NCBI RefSeq assembly: GCF_900142695.1
Contig: NZ_FRBU01000002.1
Location: forward strand, 1-64,000
Length of the DNA stretch: 64,000 nt
Direction of reading: 5' to 3'
Source: Flavobacterium xanthum
GTDB taxonomy: Bacteria > Bacteroidota > Bacteroidia > Flavobacteriales > Flavobacteriaceae
Shown here one piece after another: positions 9,360-17,356 of this stretch. A program made the translations under genes and the position numbers. The notes beneath the pieces were generated by a model. It was not told the DNA's origin and did no database searches. It saw only the letters and a program-made list of their open reading frames with translations. The first letter of the stretch is position 1; each line of letters starts with the position of its first letter.

Positions 9360-9364
9360 CCAAA

Positions 9365-10459
9365 ATGAATATTACAAAAGAACAAGTTTTAGAAGCTTTA
9401 AAAAATGTCGAAGATCCTGATTTAAAAAAGGATTTGGTAACCCTTGGTATGATCAAGGATTTAGAAGTAGAGGGTAAAAACGTGAGTTTTACCGTAGTAC
9501 TTACAACACCTGCCTGCCCAATGAAAGAATTGATTCACAAGGCTTGTGTAAATTCGATTTTGCATTTTATAGATGAAGAAGCGAATGTAAATGTGAAAAT
9601 GACTTCCGATGTTTCCTCTCGAAAAAGCGGTGGACCTCTGTTACCAAATGTTAAAAATATTATAGGAGTAGCATCTGGTAAAGGTGGTGTTGGGAAATCA
9701 ACGGTAGCTTCAAATCTGGCTTTGGCTTTGGTAAAACTTGGGGCATCGGTTGGTTTAGTAGATGCTGATATTTATGGACCTTCACAAACCATTATGTTTG
9801 ATGTGATGGATGCAAAGCCACAAATTAAAGCGATTAATGGTGTAAATAAAATGATTCCCGTAGAAAGTTTTGGTGTCAAATTATTATCTATAGGATTTTT
9901 TGCAGATACTTCCCAAGCGCTAGTCTGGCGTGGACCAATGGCATCAAAAGCGGTTGTCCAATTGTTTCAGGAAGCAGAATGGGGGGAATTAGATTATATG
10001 ATAATTGATTTACCTCCCGGAACTGGCGACATTCATTTATCATTAGTTGGTGCCGTTCCTTTGAACGGAGTTGTAATTGTAAGCACTCCTCAATTTGTGG
10101 CTTTGGCTGATGCCAAAAAAGGAGTTGGAATGTTTCAATTACCGTCGATAAATGTACCCGTTTTAGGCATTGTAGAAAATATGGCCTATTTCAGTCCTCC
10201 CGACGAGCCGGAGAAACGCTATTATATTTTTGGCAAAGATGGAGCAAAAAAACTTGCCGAAGAATTAGAAGTTCCGTTGTTGGGAGAAATACCATTAGTA
10301 CAAAATATTTGTGAATCTGGTGATCTAGGTCGCCCCGCTGTGCTGCAGGAAAACACACCCCAAGCTATTGCCTACATGGAAATGGCACGTAAAGTGGCAC
10401 AACAAGTGTCTATACAAAATGCAAAAGCACCAGCTCAAGTGGCAGATGTTAAATGGTAA
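9365..10459 (+). CDS. Mrp/NBP35-family Fe-S carrier ATPase
   Basis: This 364-residue protein has an N-terminal DUF59 (MIP18-like) domain at residues 1-80 with C51 in TPACPM, and a P-loop ATPase domain with the deviant Walker A GKGGVGKST at 105-113. Mrp/ApbC/NBP35 proteins bind and transfer Fe-S clusters. The CxxC motif that carries the bridging cluster in many members is absent: the corresponding stretch reads MAYFSPPDEPEKRYYIFG. As I recall, this is shared by other Bacteroidota Mrp proteins. It is probably co-transcribed with the WD40 gene and nfu. Confidence 0.93.
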   Translation: MNITKEQVLEALKNVEDPDLKKDLVTLGMIKDLEVEGKNVSFTVVLTTPACPMKELIHKACVNSILHFIDEEANVNVKMTSDVSSRKSGGPLLPNVKNIIGVASGKGGVGKSTVASNLALALVKLGASVGLVDADIYGPSQTIMFDVMDAKPQIKAINGVNKMIPVESFGVKLLSIGFFADTSQALVWRGPMASKAVVQLFQEAEWGELDYMIIDLPPGTGDIHLSLVGAVPLNGVVIVSTPQFVALADAKKGVGMFQLPSINVPVLGIVENMAYFSPPDEPEKRYYIFGKDGAKKLAEELEVPLLGEIPLVQNICESGDLGRPAVLQENTPQAIAYMEMARKVAQQVSIQNAKAPAQVADVKW

Positions 10460-10516
10460 GATCAATAAAATAACACCTATCCTTTTTTCGATAAAAGGTT
10501 AAATAAATATAAAAAA

Positions 10517-11095
10517 ATGAACGCACCAATCTCCATTTATACCGAAATGACGCCCAATCCCGTCACAATGAAATTTGTACTGACCTTTTTATTAATCGAT
10601 GAAGAAGGAGAAAGTATTGAATTCCGCACAAAAGAAAAGGCAGCCATTTCTCCTCTTGCCACAAAAATATTTGAACTTCCTTATGTAAAAGGCGTTTTTA
10701 TTACTTCCAATTTTATTACCGTAACCAAGGACGAAAGCTTTGAATGGTATGAGGTAATACCGGAAATTAAGGAGCTAATTAAAGCAAAGCTTGCCCTAAA
10801 AGAACCTCTTCTCAATGGCGAATTAATTGAAGAAAAATCAGAAGTACCGGTAAACATTTCTGGGGATATTGAACAAAAAATAATTTCAATTCTTGATGAA
10901 TATATTCGGCCAGCCGTTGAAGGAGATGGTGGCGCCATTAATTTTAAATCTTTCGAAAACGGAACAGTAACCGTGATGCTCAAAGGTTCTTGTCACGGCT
11001 GTCCTTCGACCAATACTACTTTGAAAATGGGTGTCCAAAACATGCAACGGGAAATGCTTCCCGAAGTGAAAAATGTAGTTACGGAAACCGCATAA
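10517..11095 (+). CDS. NfuA-type Fe-S carrier (NifU C-terminal domain)
   Basis: The 192-residue protein has an Nfu N-terminal domain at about 8-95 (MTPNPVTMKF) and a NifU C-terminal domain from about 120 with the cluster motif GSCHGCPS. Nfu proteins deliver 4Fe-4S clusters, with lipoyl synthase and aconitase among known targets. Both families are encoded in this same locus. The ATG at 10517 is 58 bp after mrp. All key residues are present. Confidence 0.93.
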   Translation: MNAPISIYTEMTPNPVTMKFVLTFLLIDEEGESIEFRTKEKAAISPLATKIFELPYVKGVFITSNFITVTKDESFEWYEVIPEIKELIKAKLALKEPLLNGELIEEKSEVPVNISGDIEQKIISILDEYIRPAVEGDGGAINFKSFENGTVTVMLKGSCHGCPSTNTTLKMGVQNMQREMLPEVKNVVTETA

Positions 11096-11282
11096 CAGCT
11101 ATACCAAGGCAACAGTATTAGATATAGTATAAATTACGCGATTATCACTTAACAATATAAATGACGAACTAATATATTATACCGTTTTACCCTTTTTTTT
11201 AGTCTAGGATAGAACAAATGTTTAACCGGAACCAAAAATAAAAGGGTTGCTTTTATTTTAATAATTCCCAATTTTTTTAAAA

Positions 11283-12161
11283 ATGTTACATAACGATATT
11301 AAAATAGTAGAAGAGCCAAGGTATAAAACCAAACCAGATTGGCTGAGAGTGAAACTGCCAATGGGCGAAGAATATAAAAAGGTTCGAGAAATCGTATCTA
11401 CTCATAAATTACATACCATTTGCGAAAGCGGCAGTTGTCCTAATATGGGCGAATGTTGGGGGGCAGGTACCGCCACCTATATGATTCTAGGAAATATATG
11501 CACCCGTTCCTGCGGATTTTGTAATGTGGCTACCGGTCGTCCGTTGCCTGTTGATTTAAAAGAACCGGAGCGTGTAGCAGAATCTGTGCGTCTCATGAAT
11601 GTGAAACATTGCGTAATTACCTCGGTTAACCGTGATGATTTAAAAGATGGCGGCTCCATTATTTGGGTAGAAACGATTAATGCGATTCGTAGAGTGAGTC
11701 CTGAAACAAAATTTGAAACGCTTATCCCCGATTTTATGGGCAGTTGGGAAAACCTACAACGTATTATAGATGCACATCCAGACATCATTTCTCATAATAC
11801 AGAAACGGTTCGCAGGTTAACAAAACAGGTTCGTGTGCAGGCAAAATATGATCGAAGCCTCGAGGTATTACAACGACTGAAAGAGGCCGGAATGAAAACT
11901 AAATCAGGAATTATGCTTGGATTAGGAGAAACCGAACAGGAGATTTATGAAACAATGGATGATTTACGTGCAGTAGGCTGCGATGTATTAACAATGGGGC
12001 AGTACTTGCAACCTTCACCAAAACATTTGCCGGTTGTAGAATTTATTCACCCTGAAGTATTTGCTAAATATAAGGTAATAGGTCTCGAAAAAGGGTTTCG
12101 TTATGTGGAAAGTGGCCCTATGGTTCGTTCTTCCTATCATGCTGAAAAGCATATTTTTTAA
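11283..12161 (+). CDS. lipA: lipoyl synthase
   Basis: This is a 292-residue radical-SAM enzyme that inserts two sulfurs into protein-bound octanoyl groups. The auxiliary cluster is held by C47, C52 and C58 in [12 protein letters not shown], and the radical-SAM cluster by C73, C77 and C80 in CTRSCGFC. The C-terminal MVRSSYHAE motif, which ligates the auxiliary cluster through serine, is present. The auxiliary cluster is consumed in each turnover, so dependence on Nfu is known. Placement next to nfu fits that need. Lipoylated E2 partners would serve the E1 encoded at 31776-33752. Confidence 0.97.
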   Translation: MLHNDIKIVEEPRYKTKPDWLRVKLPMGEEYKKVREIVSTHKLHTICESGSCPNMGECWGAGTATYMILGNICTRSCGFCNVATGRPLPVDLKEPERVAESVRLMNVKHCVITSVNRDDLKDGGSIIWVETINAIRRVSPETKFETLIPDFMGSWENLQRIIDAHPDIISHNTETVRRLTKQVRVQAKYDRSLEVLQRLKEAGMKTKSGIMLGLGETEQEIYETMDDLRAVGCDVLTMGQYLQPSPKHLPVVEFIHPEVFAKYKVIGLEKGFRYVESGPMVRSSYHAEKHIF

Positions 12162-12282
12162 CCAATGGTTTTAAATTGATTATTCATTCGAATGATTCCT
12201 ATTTTAAATTAAAAAAATCACAGAGTTTATTAGGGTTCTCTTTAAAACCTTGAATTTTATTTTAAATTATAAATATCACACT

Positions 12283-12693
12283 ATGTATCCAGAACAATTA
12301 GTAATACCAATGAAGGAAGAACTTACATCTGCTGGTTTTGAAGACCTGCGCAACGCTGAGTAAGTAGAAGCTGCCATTAATTCAAAAGGTACCGTTTTAG
12401 TAGTTGTCAATTCAGTTTGTGGATGTGCTGCCGGTGCCGCACGACCGGGAGTAAAACTTTCATTGGACGCAAGCAAGCGCCCTGACCGAATCACAACTGT
12501 ATTTGCAGGTTTCGATACTGAAGCCACTGCAGAAGCACGCAAACATTTTTTCCCATTTCCTCCTTCATCGCCTTGTGTAGGCCTATTCAAAGACGGAGAA
12601 TTAGTCCATTTTGTAGAACGCCACCATATTGAAGGAAAGTCGGGAGCAATGATTGCCGAAAACCTAAAGGCCGCTTATGAGGAGTATTGTTAA
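12283..12693 (+). pseudogene. bacilliredoxin (BrxA/BrxB, YphP family) gene with in-frame TAA
   Basis: The ATG at 12283 opens a frame encoding the family N-terminus (MYPEQLVIPMKEELTSAG), meets TAA at 12361-12363 after DLRNAE, and resumes in the same frame with [20 protein letters not shown]. The CxC redox motif in SVCGCAAG lies downstream of the stop. The intact family is about 136 residues, which equals the whole span. CAA-to-TAA would explain the stop. Bacilliredoxins remove bacillithiol from modified proteins. A downstream start at TTG 12463 would omit the active site, so the gene is probably inactive unless the stop is suppressed. Confidence 0.87.
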
Positions 12694-12876
12694 TCAACAA
12701 AGAAAAAAATAGCTTCTAATTTTAACGCGATAATTGCCGATTGATCGTTTGGCATTTTTAAAGATTAAATGTTATTTGGAATCTAATAAATAAGCAAATT
12801 GTATAAATCAACTGGGCTTGGAATTATTTTGCAAAAGATTTTTTATTGTGGTTACTACTTTCACCAAAAAAAAATA

Positions 12877-13209
12877 ATGAATAATAGAATTGAACAATTA
12901 CAGGAATTTTTAAAGGAAGATAGCAACGACTCTTTTCTGAAATACGCATTGGCATTAGAATATGTTTTGGTTAAAGAAAATGATACCGCTGTAAATTGCT
13001 TTTTGAAATTGATAAATGATGATGAAAATTATGTAGCGAGTTATTATCAATTGGGGAAATTATATGAGTCGCTGAATGAAGTAGACAAAGCAGCTGAAAC
13101 TTATAAAAGAGGAATTGAGATTGCCAAAAAAATGGGGAATAAAAAAACGTTATTGGAATTACAAGAAGTTTACAATATGCTTCTAGGGATTGATGAAGAC
13201 GAATTTTGA
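12877..13209 (+). CDS. small TPR-repeat protein
   Basis: The ATG at 12877 is preferred over an upstream frame because the TPR fold begins here, giving 110 residues. Two to three helical TPR units are visible (FLKYALALEYV, YVASYYQLGKLYESLNEVDK, AAETYKRGIEIAKKMGN). Such short TPR proteins mediate protein contacts. No enzymatic motif or signal peptide is seen. Its function is unknown. It lies between the bacilliredoxin and RicT-like genes and reads in the same direction. Confidence 0.8.
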   Translation: MNNRIEQLQEFLKEDSNDSFLKYALALEYVLVKENDTAVNCFLKLINDDENYVASYYQLGKLYESLNEVDKAAETYKRGIEIAKKMGNKKTLLELQEVYNMLLGIDEDEF

Positions 13210-13286
13210 TTATCTTTCCTTCTTTTATTAAATAGACATTTCAAACTTTCATACACTCTCGAAAGGGAATTAATATATAGGATACT

Positions 13287-14243
13287 ATGGAAAATTATTC
13301 AACAGAAGGTCCTTCTGTTCTAAGTGGAATCAAAAGTAACGACTTAGTTTATACCTATGGTAGCAGCCAATCAGATGTATATGACTGGCTATCGGATATT
13401 GTTGTACCACTTGATGATAAAGCTTATACTATTATTGAGATAAAATTTAAAGGATCCCGAAAGGAATTTTATCTTAATCATCAAAACATAGATTTAAAAA
13501 ATGGAGAATTAGTTGTAGTTGATGGCAATAAGGGTGGTTATGATGTTGGGCATGTTTCCTTAACTGGTGAACTGGTAAGCTTGCAGCTCAAGAAAAAAAA
13601 TGTAAATAAGGAAGATATCTTTAAAAAAATTCAACGGAAAGCTACTCCCTATGATGCAACTAAATGGAAACGTGCCAAAGAGATGGAATTTGATACGATG
13701 TGTAAAGCACGCGTGATAGCCACAGAGCTCGGTTTATCAATGAAACTAACCGATGTTGATTATCAGGGTGATAAAGCTAAAGCCACATTTTATTACACTG
13801 CCGAAGGACGTGTGGATTATAGGGAGTTAATTAAATGCCTTTTCGAAGCCTTTCATGTGCGGATAGAGATGTGTCAAATTGGGTTGCGTGAGGAAGCAAA
13901 TCGAATTGGCGATATTGGTCCTTGTGGAAGCTATTTGTGTTGTCAAACCTGGTCAACTAATTTTAAAACCGATTCTCCTTGGGCAGGTCCTCACAAAAAA
14001 AAATCATTATATAAGCGACAAGGTGATAAATTTGAATGCTACATCAATGATGAAAGCGAAAATAATCAACTAATTAAATCGGATGCTCGGCACGATGAGG
14101 CACAAACACAAAAAAAGCCTGAAGTTGTAAAGCCTCTATCCTATGTAAATGTTGTTGGTCAGGATAGTATAACTCGTTTTGATACTAAGGGGAGTGAGCT
14201 TAAAAAACACCATATTAAAAATAAGAAATGCAAACCAGAATAA
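13287..14243 (+). CDS. PSP1/RicT-like protein lacking the second cysteine cluster
   Basis: At 318 residues this protein carries a PSP1 domain with KATFYYTAEGRVDYRELI and the C-x4-CC motif in GPCGSYLCC. In the usual Bacteroidota homologue, about 400 or more residues long, a second motif of type KLxGxCGKLKCC follows. Here that part is replaced by a lysine-rich stretch. The end still has the family motif VNVVGQDSITRFD. In Bacillus, RicT belongs to a Fe-S-containing complex with RicA and RicF that affects RNA processing. This copy may be a specialised paralogue or a partly decayed one. Confidence 0.85.
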   Translation: MENYSTEGPSVLSGIKSNDLVYTYGSSQSDVYDWLSDIVVPLDDKAYTIIEIKFKGSRKEFYLNHQNIDLKNGELVVVDGNKGGYDVGHVSLTGELVSLQLKKKNVNKEDIFKKIQRKATPYDATKWKRAKEMEFDTMCKARVIATELGLSMKLTDVDYQGDKAKATFYYTAEGRVDYRELIKCLFEAFHVRIEMCQIGLREEANRIGDIGPCGSYLCCQTWSTNFKTDSPWAGPHKKKSLYKRQGDKFECYINDESENNQLIKSDARHDEAQTQKKPEVVKPLSYVNVVGQDSITRFDTKGSELKKHHIKNKKCKPE

Positions 14244-14261
14244 TAAATTTAAAAAATTACT

Positions 14262-14479
14262 GTGGCAGGACATAAAGTTAATTTAAGTTGGAAAAATGAT
14301 TCGGACAATTTATCTTTTAAAATTATGATCATACCCATCTACGACCAAAAATAACCTTTACAGGAGATTACATTCCATATGAAACGATACTTAATGAAAT
14401 TCACCATCGCGCCCACACGGAGTGTTTTATTGCAAACTCAGTTTTAACAGAGATAATTATTGAATCGGTATTTTTATAA
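14262..14479 (+). pseudogene. OsmC-family remnant with internal deletion and frameshift
   Basis: A GTG at 14262 opens AGHKVNLSWKNDSDNLSF, which matches the N-terminus of Bacteroidota OsmC peroxiredoxin-like proteins. After a one-base frameshift near 14320 the sequence reads as the family C-terminus: RPKITFTGDYIP, then HHRAHTECFIANSVLTEI, ending at TAA 14477-14479. The central 70-80 residues, including the first catalytic cysteine, are missing. The second cysteine is retained in ECFIANS. This is a degraded gene at the end of the Fe-S/thiol locus. The assignment rests on the two terminal segments. Confidence 0.75.
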
Positions 14480-14635
14480 AATATAAATCAGCAATACGAT
14501 GTTACAACCCATTCATCAGCTAAGTTTTTTTAGTTTCATAGTCTAATTGCTACTTAAAATCGAAGGTATCGTATTTCTAATTAATTCTGATTTCCAGACT
14601 AATTAGCGCTTTTTAAAATTGTAGAATTAACAACT

Positions 14636-14660
14636 CCCTCTCTTTTGGAGAGGGTTAATG
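14636..14660. terminator. hairpin between the OsmC remnant and the ABC exporter
   Basis: CCCTCTC (14636-14642) and GAGAGGG (14648-14654) form a perfect 7-bp stem with a five-base loop. It lies just downstream of the leftward ABC exporter gene. It has no long T run, so termination is uncertain. It may equally be a copy of the intergenic repeat seen at 5574-5608. Confidence 0.4.
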
Positions 14661-14666
14661 AAAAGG

Positions 14667-16451
14667 TTAAGAATTACTAAACTGTAGATTACTCAAATTT
14701 TTATAGATTCCATTTTCTAAGGCAATTAATTCCTGATGTGTTCCTTGCTCTGAAATTTTACCATTGTCTAAAACTAAAATTTGATCCGCACTGCGAATGG
14801 TTGACAAACGATGCGCTATAATGATACTGGTTCTTCCTTGCATCAAAATTTCTAAAGCTTCTTGTACCTGTTTTTCGCTTTCGCTGTCTAATGACGATGT
14901 GGCTTCATCTAAAATTAAAATACTTGGATTTTTTAATAACGCTCTTGCAATTGCAATGCGTTGTCTTTGCCCACCAGACAATTTAATTCCTCTTTCACCC
15001 ACAATAGTTTCAAATTTTTCAGGAAAACTTTCGATAAAAGTTAAAGCATTAGCTTGTCGTGCTGCCAAAATAATTTCATCTTCAGTAGCATTGGGTTTTC
15101 CGTAGGCAATATTTTCTTTAATGGTACCTCCAAATAATATCACATCTTGGGGAACTATGCTCATATTCCCTCGAAGATTTTCTAAATCATAATCGTAAAT
15201 ATTTTTTCCGTCAATCAATATCTCTCCGTTATCAATGTTATAAAAACGCAATAGGAGCGAAGCGATAGTTGATTTCCCCGTTCCACTAGGTCCCACAATC
15301 GCTATTTTTTGACCAAAATTAGCGGTGAAACTAACATCTTTCAATACTTTTATTTCTTTTCTGGAATGGTAGCTAAAAGCCACATTTTTGAAAGTAACGT
15401 TTCCTTTTATTTTTTGAGCTGTTTCATTTTGAGTTGAATTAATTTTTTCAGGAGTTTCGTCTAATAATTCAAAAACGCGTTCCGTTGCTCCAATTGCTTT
15501 TTGGATTTGGGCATATAGTTCTGCAATTCCTCCAAAAGAAGCTCCTACAAACGTAGAATATAGGACAAATGAGATTAATTGTCCTACACTCATTTCTCCA
15601 CTAATGCTCAATCGAACACCAAACCAAACTACGGCAACAATAGCTCCAAAAAGACAAAAAATAATGAATGAAGCGAAGTATCCTCTGTATTTCCCGCCTT
15701 TGATGGCTATTTTAACCACTTCTTTAATTTTGCCATTGTAGCGGGCAATTTCGTACCATTCATTGGCGAAAGCCTTTACAATACTAATTCCTTGCATGGT
15801 TTCTTCAACTATTACTTGACTTTCGGCTACTTTATCCTGAACATTTTTGGAATACTTACGGATAAATCTACCAAAAATAACAGCAGCAACGGCAACAAGT
15901 GGAACTACGGATAACATCAACAACGTCAATTTAATACTTTCATTTGCCAATAACAATACGCCACCGATAATTAAAATGAATTGTCTTAGGAATTCGGCTA
16001 TGGTTGATGTTAAGGTATCTTGTATTTGGGTGATATCAGAACTGATTCGGCTATTTAATTCTCCAACCCTTTTTTGCGAAAAGAAGGACATTGGTAATTT
16101 TACTAAATTACTGTAAAGCGATAATCTAAGATTAGCTAAGGTATTTTCAGTAAAATTGACGAATAAGTACAATCTAAAAAACGAAAAAATCGATTGAAGA
16201 AATAAAATGACAATTAATCCTAAAGCTATAGTATTAGCTTGAGAATTATCTTTGTTTTTTACGCAATCGATAAGCATTCCCATTAATTTAGGAAAAGCCA
16301 AAGCAGTTGCGCCAGTAAATAGAAGGAAAACCAAACCAACATAAAATTTCCATTTATGATTTCCAGCATACTTAAATATAATGATTGCTTTACTGAGAGA
16401 AGTTGCGGTTATTTTTGATTTTGGTAAATCGTTTTCTTTGAATCTTGCCAT
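14667..16451 (-). CDS. MsbA-like ABC exporter (fused permease and ATPase)
   Basis: This 594-residue half-transporter has about six membrane helices in residues 35-310 and an ATPase domain from about 345. Walker A is GPSGTGKST, the signature is LSGGQRQR and Walker B is ILILDEATSSLD. It probably works as a homodimer. Related proteins export lipids or hydrophobic compounds, but the substrate cannot be read from the sequence. The gene opposes the Fe-S locus and is transcribed divergently from tRNA-Val. Confidence 0.93.
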   Translation of the reverse strand: MARFKENDLPKSKITATSLSKAIIIFKYAGNHKWKFYVGLVFLLFTGATALAFPKLMGMLIDCVKNKDNSQANTIALGLIVILFLQSIFSFFRLYLFVNFTENTLANLRLSLYSNLVKLPMSFFSQKRVGELNSRISSDITQIQDTLTSTIAEFLRQFILIIGGVLLLANESIKLTLLMLSVVPLVAVAAVIFGRFIRKYSKNVQDKVAESQVIVEETMQGISIVKAFANEWYEIARYNGKIKEVVKIAIKGGKYRGYFASFIIFCLFGAIVAVVWFGVRLSISGEMSVGQLISFVLYSTFVGASFGGIAELYAQIQKAIGATERVFELLDETPEKINSTQNETAQKIKGNVTFKNVAFSYHSRKEIKVLKDVSFTANFGQKIAIVGPSGTGKSTIASLLLRFYNIDNGEILIDGKNIYDYDLENLRGNMSIVPQDVILFGGTIKENIAYGKPNATEDEIILAARQANALTFIESFPEKFETIVGERGIKLSGGQRQRIAIARALLKNPSILILDEATSSLDSESEKQVQEALEILMQGRTSIIIAHRLSTIRSADQILVLDNGKISEQGTHQELIALENGIYKNLSNLQFSNS

Positions 16452-16593
16452 TATTTATTATTTATGGGACAAATGTAAGACTATACGAAGTCAATACAAA
16501 AAAATCATTCAGTTTCATCTTTTATTTAAAATGCTGTTAAAGAGTAAGAAAGAAGATTTATCGCAAATTTTAATAATTTATTTTAAAAAAGTG

Positions 16594-16624
16594 TTTGCAG
16601 ATATGGATTCTAAGTGTATATTTG
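16594..16624 (+). promoter_or_regulatory. Bacteroidota-type promoter of tRNA-Val
   Basis: TTTG at 16594-16597 and TATATTTG at 16617-16624 are separated by 19 bp. This is the TTTG-N19-TAnnTTTG arrangement recognised by the Bacteroidota housekeeping sigma factor. The tRNA begins 40 bp downstream. Confidence 0.8.
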
Positions 16625-16663
16625 CACACGCAATACAGAAACGAAAGTTACTAAATTGTAGAA

Positions 16664-16741
16664 GGGCGATTAGCTCAGCTGGTTCAGAGCACCTCGTTTA
16701 CACCGAGGGGGTCGGGGGTTCGAACCCCTCATCGCCCACCA
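16664..16741 (+). tRNA. tRNA-Val (anticodon TAC)
   Basis: The acceptor stem GGGCGAT pairs with ATCGCCC. The D arm is GCTC...GAGC, the anticodon stem is CCTCG/CGAGG with loop TTTACAC giving anticodon TAC, and the T arm is GGGGG-TTCGAAC-CCCTC. The 3' CCA is encoded (16739-16741). It has a matching promoter and is followed after ten bases by a terminator. Confidence 0.97.
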
Positions 16742-16859
16742 AAGACAAATAACGCCAATGGAAGACATTGGCGTTATTTTTTTATAATTATACTACTTTA
16801 AAATTTCAAAAAATGTTAAAACAGGTACAACGTGTTTGATTGTACTCCTGACAGCACAC
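16742..16859 (+). repeat. direct repeat copy 1, tRNA-Val 3' flank
   Basis: About 118 bp starting just after the tRNA CCA resemble 20743-20862 base by base with scattered substitutions and small gaps. Shared blocks include AAGACAAA, GGAAGACA, TATACTACTTTAAA and CTGACAGC. The copies bracket a 4-kb segment with a TonB receptor. The repeat ends in a sequence resembling a tRNA T-arm and acceptor 3' end. Confidence 0.75.
16751..16783 (+). terminator. intrinsic terminator of tRNA-Val
   Basis: A perfect 10-bp stem, AACGCCAATG (16751-16760) with CATTGGCGTT (16766-16775), has a five-base loop and is followed by a T-rich run. It is the 3' terminator of the tRNA transcript. Confidence 0.92.
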
Positions 16860-17166
16860 TTTGAGGTATACTTGAAAAAGTATCCCTCTTTTTTTGATAT
16901 ATATGATATCCTTTTTCCTCTATTTTACTGGCATTATATGATAACATTTCTGCATTGAACTGATTTTCAGCACAAACATTTTCTAGTTGTTCTAAAACAA
17001 GCCACTCCTCTTCCTTATTTGGGTCAAATGTCCTGCCTAAATTGCTGGAAAACTTATTAAAGTTTTTTTACATGTTTTCTAGACTGTGCTTACCTATACA
17101 TTCGCCATTCAGAAACCGTGTGGCAAATACAAAAATTAAGCCCATTTCATGATGTATAGTATAAGT
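16816..17166 (-). pseudogene. unrecognised coding remnant with in-frame TAA
   Basis: On the minus strand, 17067 down to 16816 encodes about 83 residues without a stop, including NLGRTFDPNKEEEWLVLEQL and NASKIEEKGYHIYQKKRDTF. Immediately upstream the same frame has TAA (17068-17070), then a further 32 open codons (GLIFVFATRFLNGECIG). The composition looks protein-like and there is no good start codon. I do not recognise the family. The 3' end of the frame runs into direct repeat copy 1. It may be a gene fragment left by rearrangement at the tRNA. Confidence 0.4.
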
Positions 17167-17356
17167 TTATATCTACTAATTTTAAAGCTTTTAGGTTAGT
17201 ATTTTTACTGTTAATGTTGCTCTTCATATTAATTTTCGAGCGGTAGAAATTATTCTTTTCATAACTTCTTAATCCAAAAATTATTTAATTCACCACCTCT
17301 TAAAATTTGAAGCTAAAAAATAATCTATTCACAAATATTATTTTTAAATTTGCATT
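17167..17356. other. intergenic region upstream of the DUF6660 gene
   Basis: AT-rich sequence with no recognisable gene. TAAATTTG at 17345-17352 fits the -7 element of a Bacteroidota promoter and ends five bases before the GTG start of the next gene. No TTTG lies at the ideal distance upstream. Confidence 0.4.

Noticed and set aside
5463..12363. Reassignment of TAA as a sense codon
   Set aside because: TAA ends many intact genes here, including sufD and lipA, so the code is standard. Lesion or damage is more likely.
16381..16752. 123-codon plus-strand frame spanning tRNA-Val
   Set aside because: Runs through the exporter start, the tRNA promoter and the tRNA itself; not compatible with a real gene.
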